A stretch of 64,000 nucleotides of DNA from Streptomyces lavendulae subsp. lavendulae (GTDB lineage Bacteria > Actinomycetota > Actinomycetes > Streptomycetales > Streptomycetaceae). Below, piece by piece: positions 15,834 to 23,007 of the stretch (its first letter is position 1; every line of letters starts with the position of its first letter). A program made the translations under genes and the position numbers. The notes beneath the pieces are model-generated. The model had not been told where the DNA came from. It did no database searches and saw only the letters and a program-made list of their open reading frames with translations. The stretch covers positions 3,844,001 through 3,908,000 of the forward strand of contig NZ_CP024985.1 of NCBI RefSeq assembly GCF_002803845.1. Direction: 5' to 3'.

Positions 15834-16852
15834 GGCCGGGATCAGGGAAGGGCTGGGGGCGTCCCGCCAGTCCACTGTCCTTCCGTGCCGCGCCGGCCCG
15901 TCAAGGGCGCTCCTTCGTCGCGTCGCTTCGCGATGGCCTTCGGCCACCCTTGACAGACCGACCCGTCCCGGAATGCCAAAGACTGTCGGGAAGCCCCCAG
16001 GGAAACGGCCGGGAGGAAGAGTGGACGTGCGGGTGTCTCAGGGATGCCCATGCCGACCCGCCTGGGTGGACCCGAGATGCGGCCCCACTTCCATCAGATT
16101 CCGGGCCGGGGGCCGCCAGACCACCCCAAACGGCGACCGAATCGACCAACCGCTCCCTCCCGGCCCCTGCGCGTCAGATCGCTACGCGCTTCACTCGGCA
16201 TGGCGTCTGCCGCCCGCCTGGGGCTGGACATAAGCCGCCAAAGACGAGCAATTGTCCCGCTTGTCGGGCGGCTGACGGCCGCCTGGGGCCTTTCCTGTTC
16301 CCCTGAGGACTCTTGTCGGACTCTGCGGACGACAAAGTCGTCCGCAGAGTCCGAGAGACGCGACCAGAGCCCCTTCGGGGCCCATCCAGCACCCCAAAAA
16401 GGACAAACGACCCGCGCTCGCGTGAGGGACAGAGACTCTCGGCCGTGGGCGGCTTATGTCCAGCCCCAGACGGCCGCCGGACGCCATGCCGAGAGAAGCG
16501 CGTAGCGACCCGACGCGCCCTGGGGCCCGCAGGACGCCCTGGTCGTCCTGTCGGGCGGTCTGGGCCGGCCCTGGCCTCGGGCCGATGCCCATTCGGGGCC
16601 GGAATGCGGGACCGGGCGAAGACGGGTCTCGCATCACTGAGCCACCCGCCCCTCCCTCACTTCCCCCGTGACCGTTCTTTTGGGGGTTTCCCGGCAGTCT
16701 TTGGCATTCCGTGGCGGGACGGGCTGTCAAGGGTGGCCGAAGGCCATCGCGAAGCGACGCGACCGAAGGGAGCGCCCTTGACAGCCCGGCCCGACGCGGA
16801 AGGACGATGAGACTGACGGGAAACCCCCAAACCCTCCCTGACACGGACCAGG
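15834..16852. repeat. Giant imperfect palindrome (about 1 kb) between two genes
   Basis: The 1,065 bases from 15788 to 16852 hold no convincing gene. Read against its own complement, the segment pairs with itself around 16335-16345. Outer arms are 15834-16010 and 16669-16852, including a 39-bp exact match (15918-15956 with 16724-16762). Inner arms are 16161-16239 and 16448-16530, including a 22-bp exact match (16218-16239 with 16448-16469). A perfect 18-bp hairpin is at the centre. By eye the arms agree at about 80-90 percent, with poorer segments between. Local hairpins with TTCG loops recur (GGCCTTCGGCC, GCCCCTTCGGGGC). It looks like two head-to-head copies of a 500-bp element. Mobile, telomere-derived or structured-RNA origins are all possible. 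Confidence 0.85.
16316..16354. repeat. Central perfect hairpin of the giant palindrome
   Basis: Two 18-bp perfectly complementary arms (TCGGACTCTGCGGACGAC and its complement) around an AAA loop. This is the symmetry centre of the 15834-16852 element and its most stable fold. It could nucleate cruciform extrusion or terminate transcription in both directions. Confidence 0.9.
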
Positions 16853-17206
16853 TCAAGTCCCGCCGTCTCCCGACCCCGCCCCCGACCCCGCCCCCGCCCC
16901 CGCCGGTAGCCCCAAATCGAAGCCGCAGATCTCCATCCCGGCGAACGACTCACGCTCCCGGTCCGGCTGGAGCCACACCCCCGGCGCCACGTCGCCGTCG
17001 AAGTGGATCCAGGTGCTGCCCGCCCGGCCCTCGGGAGCAGTCCGGAGGTGGACGCAGGCCGGGCTGCACCTGGACCACCCGTGCAGGCGCAGCCCCGCCA
17101 GGGAGCGGGCCAGAGCGGGCTCGCCCTCGGCGACCAGTGCCGCGTCCAGGAACGACACCAGCGCGGGATGGACGTCCACGAGCAGCGGCGGTTCGATCTC
17201 GCTCAC
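16853..17206 (-). CDS. Hypothetical protein, 117 residues
   Basis: Starts at a GTG (VSEIEPPLLVDVHPALVSFL) and ends with a Gly/Ala/Ser tail whose stop codon abuts the giant palindrome at 16852. Contains LRLHGWSRCSPACVHLRTAP and STWIHFDGDVAPGVWL, suggesting a small globular domain with a possible disulfide or metal pair (C-x3-C). I do not recognise the family. Divergent from the PhzF gene. The tail may have been altered by insertion of the repeat element. Confidence 0.7.
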   Translation of the reverse strand: MSEIEPPLLVDVHPALVSFLDAALVAEGEPALARSLAGLRLHGWSRCSPACVHLRTAPEGRAGSTWIHFDGDVAPGVWLQPDRERESFAGMEICGFDLGLPAGAGAGSGAGSGDGGT

Positions 17207-17291
17207 CCGCCCAGGTTAGCCACCCCGGCCACCCGCCCGACCGGGTACACGCACGGGTACACGCACCTTTGACGCCCCATGGCCGTACGTC

Positions 17292-17297
17292 TACGTT
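17292..17297 (+). promoter_or_regulatory. Leaderless -10 box TACGTT of the PhzF gene
   Basis: TANNNT hexamer six bases before ATG 17304, with no ribosome site; the transcript probably begins at or next to the start codon. Confidence 0.5.
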
Positions 17298-17303
17298 CGG
17301 GGA

Positions 17304-18143
17304 ATGGATCTCTTGCGCTACGTCGCCTTCAGCACCGACCCGCGGGGCGGGAACCCCGCGGGTGTGGTGCTGGACGCCACCGGCCTCGACGAGGCGACGA
17401 TGGCCGCCACCGCGGCGGAAGTCGGCTACTCGGAGACGGCGTTCGTCGTGCCGCGCCAGGACGGCGCCTTCGACATCCGCTACTTCAGCCCGAAGAACGA
17501 GGTGCCCTTCTGCGGGCACGCCACCATCGCCACCGCCGTCGCCCACGCCCGCCTGCACGGCGCCGGTGACCTGCTGCTGCACACCCAGGCGGGCCCGGTC
17601 CCGGTGACCACCTCGGTGGGCCCGGACGGCGCCGTCACGGCCACGCTGGTGAGCGTGGAGCCCCGTACGGAGGCCCTCGCGGAGGCCGACCTGGCCGAGC
17701 TGCTGGCCGCGCTGCGCTGGTCCCCCGCCGATCTCGACCCGGCCCTGCCGCCGCGGGCGGCGTACGCCGGTGCATGGCATCCGGTGATCGCGGCGGCGAG
17801 CCGGGAGCGGCTCGCGGACCTCGACTACGACCGGGCCGCGCTCGCCGATCTGATGGCGCGCCGGGACTGGACCACGATCACCCTCGTGCGGCGCGAGTCG
17901 GAGTCGGTCTTCCACGCCCGCAACCCCTTCCCGCCCGGCGGCGTGGTCGAGGACCCGGCGACGGGCGCGGCGGCCGCGGCCCTCGGCGGCTACCTGCGCG
18001 CCCTCGGCCTGATCGGCACCCCGGCCCGCCTGACCGTCCACCAGGGCGCGGACATGGGCCGCCCGAGCCTGATCACGGTCGGCGTACCGGCAGACCCCGC
18101 AGCGGGCATCGAGGTCACGGGCACGGCGGTCCCGATCGCCTGA
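17304..18143 (+). CDS. PhzF-family epimerase/isomerase
   Basis: 279 residues, two-lobed diaminopimelate-epimerase-like fold. Conserved blocks: FSTDPRGGNPAGVVL near the start, GYSETAFVV with the catalytic-position glutamate (about 43), IRYFSPKNEVPFCGHATIA at about 60-78, and EDPATGAAAAALGGYL at about 215-230. Family members isomerise small metabolites, and only PhzF proper makes phenazines; there is no phenazine cluster here. Likely leaderless and monocistronic. Confidence 0.93.
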   Translation: MDLLRYVAFSTDPRGGNPAGVVLDATGLDEATMAATAAEVGYSETAFVVPRQDGAFDIRYFSPKNEVPFCGHATIATAVAHARLHGAGDLLLHTQAGPVPVTTSVGPDGAVTATLVSVEPRTEALAEADLAELLAALRWSPADLDPALPPRAAYAGAWHPVIAAASRERLADLDYDRAALADLMARRDWTTITLVRRESESVFHARNPFPPGGVVEDPATGAAAAALGGYLRALGLIGTPARLTVHQGADMGRPSLITVGVPADPAAGIEVTGTAVPIA

Positions 18144-18182
18144 CGGAATGCCGGCCCCCGGCGCAGGCCCCCGCCCGTCCCG

Positions 18183-18758
18183 CTACCAGGTCAGGCGGTC
18201 CAGGGGGCGGCCGTCGGGGGTGATGCGCAGGTCGTGGTGGGTGTGGTCGAGGTCGATCAGTCTGATGTGGGACGCGTCCGTCCAGCCGGCTTCCAGGACG
18301 CCCCGGGGGTAGCCGGCGGCGTACTCGGCGACGGGGTGGCGGCGGGTGTTCGGGAAGCGGCCGGAGTCCACGTAGATCCGCCAGACCGGGTCGCCCAGGC
18401 CCAGGCCCCGTTCCACGACGAGGCGTCGGCCGGACCCGTCGGGGGCGGGGACGTCCCACTCGCGGTCCGGGAAGGGGTCGGCGACCACCGCGTAGGCGGG
18501 GACGGCGAGCACGCCCAGGACGGCCGCCCCGGCCAGCGCGAGCCCCGCGCCCTTGCGGACGGCGGCCCGGCGGGAGGCGAGCAGGGCCGCTCCGGCGAGG
18601 AGGACGGCGGCCAGGCAGGCGAGCAGGACGGGGTGGTTCAGCTCGGCCAGCAGGGCCAGGCCCCCGGGCCGGTCGAAGAAGGGGACGGCGGCCGCCGCGG
18701 CGCCGGCCGTCACGGCGAGGGCCAGCAGCCCCCGCGCCACAACTCTGTGCATGTCCAT
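18183..18758 (-). CDS. Small membrane protein with extracytoplasmic domain, unknown function
   Basis: 191 residues. Three hydrophobic segments at about 8-26, 40-60 and 72-92 look like transmembrane helices. Residues 95-191 form a soluble part with ERGLGLGDPVWRIYVDSGRF and SHIRLIDLDHTHHDLRI. The pattern resembles many Streptomyces orphan membrane proteins. ATG 18758 or 18752; no clear ribosome site. Convergent with PhzF and divergent from the PNPOx-type gene. Confidence 0.8.
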   Translation of the reverse strand: MDMHRVVARGLLALAVTAGAAAAAVPFFDRPGGLALLAELNHPVLLACLAAVLLAGAALLASRRAAVRKGAGLALAGAAVLGVLAVPAYAVVADPFPDREWDVPAPDGSGRRLVVERGLGLGDPVWRIYVDSGRFPNTRRHPVAEYAAGYPRGVLEAGWTDASHIRLIDLDHTHHDLRITPDGRPLDRLTW

Positions 18759-18770
18759 GGCCGGGCACCC

Positions 18771-18776
18771 TAGCCT
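18771..18776 (+). promoter_or_regulatory. Leaderless -10 box TAGCCT
   Basis: Six bases before ATG 18783 of the PNPOx-family gene. The same TANNNT-N6-ATG spacing is seen for the TetR, PhzF and Ltp-like genes. Confidence 0.5.
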
Positions 18777-18782
18777 GGGCGC

Positions 18783-19442
18783 ATGACCAGCGACTTCCAC
18801 AGCACCCTGCACTCCCTGCGGGTGTGGGACACCGAGCTCCCCGGCTTCGACCCCGAGGCCGCTCCCGACGGGCCGCTGGCCCTGTTCCGGGAGTGGTTCG
18901 TCCAGGCCGCCCGGTCCGGGCAGACCGAGCCGCACACCATGAGCCTGGCGACCGTGGACGCAGAGGGGCGGCCCGACGTCCGGATCCTGATGCTGCACGA
19001 CGCCGACGAGCGCGGCTGGCACTTCGCCTCGCACGCCACCAGCGCCAAGGGGCGCCAGCTGGCGGAGCACCCGCAGGCGGCGCTGTGCTTCTACTGGCCC
19101 GCGGTGGGCCGGCAGGTCCGGATCCGGGGGCGGGTCGTCGCGTGCGGGCCCGAGGAGAGCCGGGCGGACCTGGCGGTGCGCTCGCGCGGGGCGCTCGCGG
19201 CCGCGCTGACCGGGCGGCAGAGCGAGGTACTGGGCTCGGCCGGGGAGCTGGCGCGGGCCTCGGCGGCGGCGTGGGAGCGGGCCGGGACCGAACCGGACGC
19301 GCCCGCGCCGACCTGGACCCGGTACGTGCTCGATCCCGCCGAGGCGGAGTTCTTCCAGGGGGACGCAGCCCGGCGCCACGTCCGCCTGCGCTACTGGCGC
19401 GCGGCCGGCGGGGCGTGGGAGCGCGAACTGCTCTGGCCGTAG
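18783..19442 (+). CDS. Pyridoxamine 5'-phosphate oxidase family protein
   Basis: 219 residues. FMN-binding split barrel with PHTMSLATVDAEGRPDVRIL, GWHFASHATSAKGRQLAEHP and the C-terminal RRHVRLRYWR that in PdxH contacts the pyridoxal substrate. Closest in layout to PdxH-type oxidases, which form pyridoxal phosphate. The phosphate-site residues cannot be verified by eye, so a PdxH-like enzyme of other specificity is possible. Probably leaderless. Confidence 0.88.
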   Translation: MTSDFHSTLHSLRVWDTELPGFDPEAAPDGPLALFREWFVQAARSGQTEPHTMSLATVDAEGRPDVRILMLHDADERGWHFASHATSAKGRQLAEHPQAALCFYWPAVGRQVRIRGRVVACGPEESRADLAVRSRGALAAALTGRQSEVLGSAGELARASAAAWERAGTEPDAPAPTWTRYVLDPAEAEFFQGDAARRHVRLRYWRAAGGAWERELLWP

Positions 19443-19465
19443 GGCCCCTGCCCCGCGCGGCGGGT

Positions 19466-19879
19466 TCAGGCCGCGCGGAAGACGGCCACGCGGACCCCGT
19501 CCGACGCCTCCCGGAAGGTGACCTCCAGGGGCATGCCGATGCGGAGGCCGTCGTGCGGGCAGTCGACGACCTCCGTCATCATCCGGGGTCCCTCCGCGAG
19601 GTCGACGACGGCGGCCACGTACGGGACGCGCTCGCCGAAGGGCGGGAGGTCGTTGCGGTGGACCACCGACCAGGTGTAGAGGCTCGCCCGGCCGCTCGCC
19701 TCCTCCCACGCGACCCGGTCCTCTCCGGCCCAGCAGAAGGGGCAGAACTCGCGCGGGTAGTGGTGGGCCCGCCCGCAGTCGGCGCAGCGGCGCAGCAGGA
19801 GCCGGTCGGCCGCGGCGGCGTCCCAGTAGGGGCGGGTGAACTCGTCCGGCTCCGGGAGGTCGTGGCGCGGGGTGCTCAC
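19466..19879 (-). CDS. DUF35 zinc-ribbon/OB-fold protein
   Basis: 137 residues. Zinc ribbon C32-x2-C35 and C46-x2-C49, then an OB-fold with GRASLYTWSVVHRN and GPRMMTEVVDC. It is the second DUF35 gene in the window; the likely partner is the Cys-less Ltp-like protein at 14567, by shared operator rather than adjacency. GTG 19879 overlaps the DoxX stop codon (GTGA), so it is cotranscribed with DoxX from the operator-bearing promoter at 20357. Confidence 0.9.
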   Translation of the reverse strand: MSTPRHDLPEPDEFTRPYWDAAAADRLLLRRCADCGRAHHYPREFCPFCWAGEDRVAWEEASGRASLYTWSVVHRNDLPPFGERVPYVAAVVDLAEGPRMMTEVVDCPHDGLRIGMPLEVTFREASDGVRVAVFRAA

Positions 19880-20328
19880 AGGAGGATTCCGATCGTCGCG
19901 TCGAGGGACCAGGTCTGCCAGGCCATGGCGAAGAGGGCGACGAGGGAGATGAGCGCCATCATCGCGTTCTGGCCCTGCTCGGCCCAGTCGTGGATCATCA
20001 GCACCAGGTAGAGCAGGTTCAGCAGCAGTCCGCCGATCAGGGCCACCGGGGTCAGGAAGCCGAGGACCAGGCCGAGTCCCAGGGCGAGTTCGGCGTAGAC
20101 GACGACGTACGCCATCAGTTTCGGGCGGGGCCGGACGACCTTGTCGAAGCCGCTGCGCACGAAGGGCCAGCGGTGCTTTCCGGCGACGTCGGCGGCCCAG
20201 GCGATGCCGGTGCCGCGCTCGAACCAGCCCTTCTTGTCCTTGTGGCGCCAGCTCTCCAGCCACCACAGGCCGAGTCCGATGCGCAGCACGGCGAGCCACT
20301 CGGCGCCGCTGAGCCAGATGGTCTGCAT
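19876..20328 (-). CDS. DoxX-family membrane protein
   Basis: 150 residues with four hydrophobic segments (about 9-25, 65-85, 89-111 and 119-145) and the DoxX pattern AELALGLGLVLGFLTPVALIGGLLLNLLYL. Role of the family is unclear; some associate with thiosulfate oxidation or redox complexes at the membrane. First gene of a two-gene operon with DUF35, under a CTGAC-N5-GTCAG site 29 bp upstream. Its link to CoA-ester catabolism is inferred from that site. Confidence 0.9.
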   Translation of the reverse strand: MQTIWLSGAEWLAVLRIGLGLWWLESWRHKDKKGWFERGTGIAWAADVAGKHRWPFVRSGFDKVVRPRPKLMAYVVVYAELALGLGLVLGFLTPVALIGGLLLNLLYLVLMIHDWAEQGQNAMMALISLVALFAMAWQTWSLDATIGILL

Positions 20329-20356
20329 CCCTCACCCACCCACTCGACCCACTGAT

Positions 20357-20371
20357 CTGACGGTACGTCAG
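20357..20371. promoter_or_regulatory. Regulon operator, CTGAC-GGTAC-GTCAG
   Basis: Exact copy 29 bp upstream of the DoxX start. The full context TCTGACGGTACGTCAGTT is nearly symmetrical. Confidence 0.75.
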
Positions 20372-20505
20372 TTCAGCGGATCGGCGGCGATCCCGCAAGG
20401 GGGGCCGCACGGGGGGCCGCGCCCCGGGGCCGGCGGGCCGGGCGCGGCGGCGGGCTCAGGGGGTGGGCTCAGGGGGCGGGCTCAGGGGCGGCCTCATGGG
20501 CGGGC

Positions 20506-21276
20506 TCAGGGGTGGGCGAACAGCCGCCCGTACCCGGCGACACCGCCCGTCTCCGCGCCCGCCGCGCGCAGCGCGGCCCACAGCAGGACCTGGTTCGCGC
20601 TCAGGACCGGCCGGCCGAGGGTGGCCTCCAGGGCCCCGATCGCCCCGACGGCGCGGAAGCCGTTGCCGCCGATCACCAGCGCCTCGGCGGCGTCGGGCAC
20701 GCGTGGCGCCACCCAGTCGTGCAGGGCCGCGGGCCCGATCAGTGTCTGGCCGCTGGGGAGGCCGCACGGGGCGGCGTACGCGACCTCGAACCCGCAGTCC
20801 TCGTAGTAGCCGCGCCCCAGGTCGCTGAGGGTGTCGTCGAACCACGGCGGGTCCACGAGGGCGATCCGCCCGGCCCCCAGCACCCGCAGGGCCTCGACCG
20901 CGGCGGCGCAGGTGGCGACCACCGGCAGCCCGTGGGCCCGCTCCCCCAGCCGGGCCAGCATGTGGCCCTCGCCGCGCGGCCCGATGACGTAGGCGGAGGA
21001 GGTGAAGGCGAAGGCGATCGCCGCCACCGGCGCCGCGGCGAGCAGCGCGGCGGCCTCGTCCACGCCCGGGGGCTCGGCGAAGGCGCGTACGGGGGCCAGC
21101 GGGAGGACCGGGTCCATCGCACCCCCGCGGCCCATCGCGGCGAACGGCACCCGGGCGGTGTGCAGGCCCACGTCGGGCGGGGCCATGGCGCGCAGCTCCG
21201 ACTCGGGGCCGACGTCGGCGTGCGGGGTGAGGATTCCGAGGCGGACGCGTACGTCCCACCCGTCGGGCTGCCACAT
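20506..21276 (-). CDS. Asp/Glu racemase superfamily protein (maleate isomerase/arylmalonate decarboxylase-like)
   Basis: 256 residues. Fold indicated by VRLGILTPHADVGPESELRAMAP, then TSSAYVIG, VATCAAAVEALRVLG and VIGGNGFRAVGAI. The two positions that hold catalytic cysteines in maleate isomerases appear to be Ser (TSS) and Gly/Asn (IGGNG). The cysteine in VATCAA lies in a loop that is usually Thr/Ser. The enzyme may therefore be inactive or use other chemistry. GAGAGGAA precedes ATG 21276. Separate unit from DoxX; no operator copy seen. Confidence 0.82.
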   Translation of the reverse strand: MWQPDGWDVRVRLGILTPHADVGPESELRAMAPPDVGLHTARVPFAAMGRGGAMDPVLPLAPVRAFAEPPGVDEAAALLAAAPVAAIAFAFTSSAYVIGPRGEGHMLARLGERAHGLPVVATCAAAVEALRVLGAGRIALVDPPWFDDTLSDLGRGYYEDCGFEVAYAAPCGLPSGQTLIGPAALHDWVAPRVPDAAEALVIGGNGFRAVGAIGALEATLGRPVLSANQVLLWAALRAAGAETGGVAGYGRLFAHP

Positions 21277-21445
21277 CGCGCGTTCCTCTCGGGGACGGGC
21301 CGGGGCCCTCCACTGTGGCAGCGCGGCGGCCCGGCGGTCGCGCAGCAACGCCGGGAGGGGCGCTGCGACGGCCGTGATCGATCCGCAATCGATTCCCTCC
21401 TCGTCCGAGACCCATCAACGCTGTGTGTCGATACGATCACTGCTC

Positions 21446-22636
21446 ATGTCCGAGCCCGACCTGACCACCACCGAACCCCGCCCCGTGTACGTGATCGGCG
21501 CGGGCCCGGGCGGCCTCGCCGTCGCCGCCGCGCTGCGCGCCCGGGGGGTGCGCGCGGTGGTCGTCGAGAAGTCCGGCTCCGTCGGCGCCTCCTGGCGGGG
21601 GCACTACGAGCGGCTGCACCTGCACACCACCCGGCGCCTGTCGGCCCTGCCCGGACTGGCGATACCGAGGCGGTTCGGGCGCTGGGTCGCCCGGGCGGAC
21701 GTGGTGCGCTACCTGGAGAAGTACGCGGAGTTCCACGCCCTGGAGATGGTCACGGGCGTGGAGGTGACCCGGATCGAGCGGGCCGCCGACGGGGAGGGCT
21801 GGACCCTGCACGCCTCGGGCGGGCGGATGCTGGCCGCGGGGGCCGTGGTCGTGGCCACCGGTTTCAACCACACGCCGGCGCTCCCCGACTGGCCGGGCCG
21901 CGCGGGGTACACGGGGCGGCTGCTGCACGCGGCCGCCTACCGGGAGCCGGGGCCGTACGCCGGGCAGGACGTGCTCGTCGTCGGGGCCGGCAACACGGGC
22001 GCCGAGATTGCCGTGGACCTGGTGGAGGGCGGGGCCGCGCGGGTGCGGCTGGCGGTGCGCACCGTCCCGCACATCGTGCGCCGCTCGACGGCCGGGTGGC
22101 CGGCGCAGCGCACGGGGATCCTCGTACGGAGGCTGCCGGTGCGGTTCGTGGACCGGCTGGGGGCGCTGGTCGCGCGGGCCTCGGTCCCGGACCTGTCGGC
22201 GTACGGGCTGCCGCGGCCCCCGGCCGGCCTGTACAGCAGGGTGCGGCAGGGGGCGATCCCGGTGCAGGACGTGGGCCTGATCGAGGCGGTGCGCCGGGGC
22301 CGGGTGGAGCCGGTGGCGGCCGTCGCCTCCTTCGACGGGGACGCGGTGGTGCTGGCGGACGGTACGCGGATCACCCCGGACGCGGTGATCGCGGCGACCG
22401 GTTACCGGCGGGCCCTGGAGGGCCTGGTGGGCCACCTCGGCGTCCTGGACGAGCGCGGCCGCCCCCTCGTCCACGGCCCCCGCACCCCGGCGCGGGCCCC
22501 CGGCCTGTACTTCACCGGGTTCACCAACCCCATCAGCGGGATGCTCCGCGAGCTCGCCCGGGACGCGGAACGGATCGCGAAGGCCCTGTCCCGGCGAGAG
22601 CGCCGGACCCGCTCCCGCACGGGGCCCCGCCCCTAG
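21446..22636 (+). CDS. Flavin-containing monooxygenase (FMO/YUCCA/Baeyer-Villiger-like)
   Basis: 396 residues. FAD Rossmann motif GAGPGG at about 17-22 and NADPH motif GAGNTG at about 176-181, with ATGFNHTPALPDWPG between them resembling the FMO ATG motif, and a second ATGYRR near 317. It should use NADPH and O2 to hydroxylate or insert oxygen into a substrate. ATG 21446 was chosen because it opens directly into the FAD fold. No ribosome site is obvious. The terminal Arg-rich tail is probably disordered. Divergent from the racemase-fold gene. Confidence 0.92.
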   Translation: MSEPDLTTTEPRPVYVIGAGPGGLAVAAALRARGVRAVVVEKSGSVGASWRGHYERLHLHTTRRLSALPGLAIPRRFGRWVARADVVRYLEKYAEFHALEMVTGVEVTRIERAADGEGWTLHASGGRMLAAGAVVVATGFNHTPALPDWPGRAGYTGRLLHAAAYREPGPYAGQDVLVVGAGNTGAEIAVDLVEGGAARVRLAVRTVPHIVRRSTAGWPAQRTGILVRRLPVRFVDRLGALVARASVPDLSAYGLPRPPAGLYSRVRQGAIPVQDVGLIEAVRRGRVEPVAAVASFDGDAVVLADGTRITPDAVIAATGYRRALEGLVGHLGVLDERGRPLVHGPRTPARAPGLYFTGFTNPISGMLRELARDAERIAKALSRRERRTRSRTGPRP

Positions 22637-22689
22637 GCCGTCTCTTCCGGATCTTGCCTTCGTCGACAGGGGCTTCCCGCCGGGCGGGG

Positions 22690-22872
22690 TCAGCCGAGGA
22701 GTTCCGCCAGGCCGCCCAGGACGAGCACGCACCCGCACAGGCCGATCACCGTGCCGAAGAGCCGGAAGAGGCGGGCCGACATGCGCCGCTCGGGCTCGCG
22801 GACGGCGGGGCGGTCCGGGCCGGCGGGGCCAGGCCGAAAGGGGTCTGGACCGGCCCGGGGCGGTTCTGCCAC
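22690..22872 (-). CDS. Possible small single-pass membrane protein
   Basis: 60-codon frame starting at GTG 22872; an internal ATG at 22782 would give a 30-residue peptide (MSARLFRLFGTVIGLCGCVL and onward). The second half is a clean hydrophobic helix with a CGC pair. GC-rich third positions favour coding, but no good ribosome site is visible. Could be a real micro-protein or chance. Confidence 0.4.
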   Translation of the reverse strand: MAEPPRAGPDPFRPGPAGPDRPAVREPERRMSARLFRLFGTVIGLCGCVLVLGGLAELLG

Positions 22873-22924
22873 CGTTCAGGCACACACACAGCACCTCCAC
22901 CACCTTTCCTGCGCATCCCTGTTC

Positions 22925-22963
22925 CTGACGGCGCGTCAGTTCAGTAATCTGACTACGCGTCAG
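22925..22963. promoter_or_regulatory. Double regulon operator (CTGAC-GGCGC-GTCAG and CTGAC-TACGC-GTCAG)
   Basis: Two exact sites, 22925-22939 and 22949-22963, with centres 24 bp apart, immediately upstream of the ADP-forming acyl-CoA synthetase. A -10-like TAATCT (22945-22950) lies between them. It is the only tandem pair, implying tight or cooperative control of this gene. Confidence 0.8.
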
Positions 22964-23007
22964 CTATGGATTTCATCGAGGTTCATCGAGCAGGAGCGGG
23001 CGGAACG

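Noticed and set aside
15834..16852. True chromosome telomere
   Set aside because: It is internal, flanked by ordinary genes, and lacks the GC-rich terminal palindrome series I know from Streptomyces ends; only a derived relation is kept as a hypothesis.
15832..16856. Several 70-220-codon frames within the giant palindrome
   Set aside because: They occur on both strands because the DNA is self-complementary, contain no domain and have no ribosome sites.
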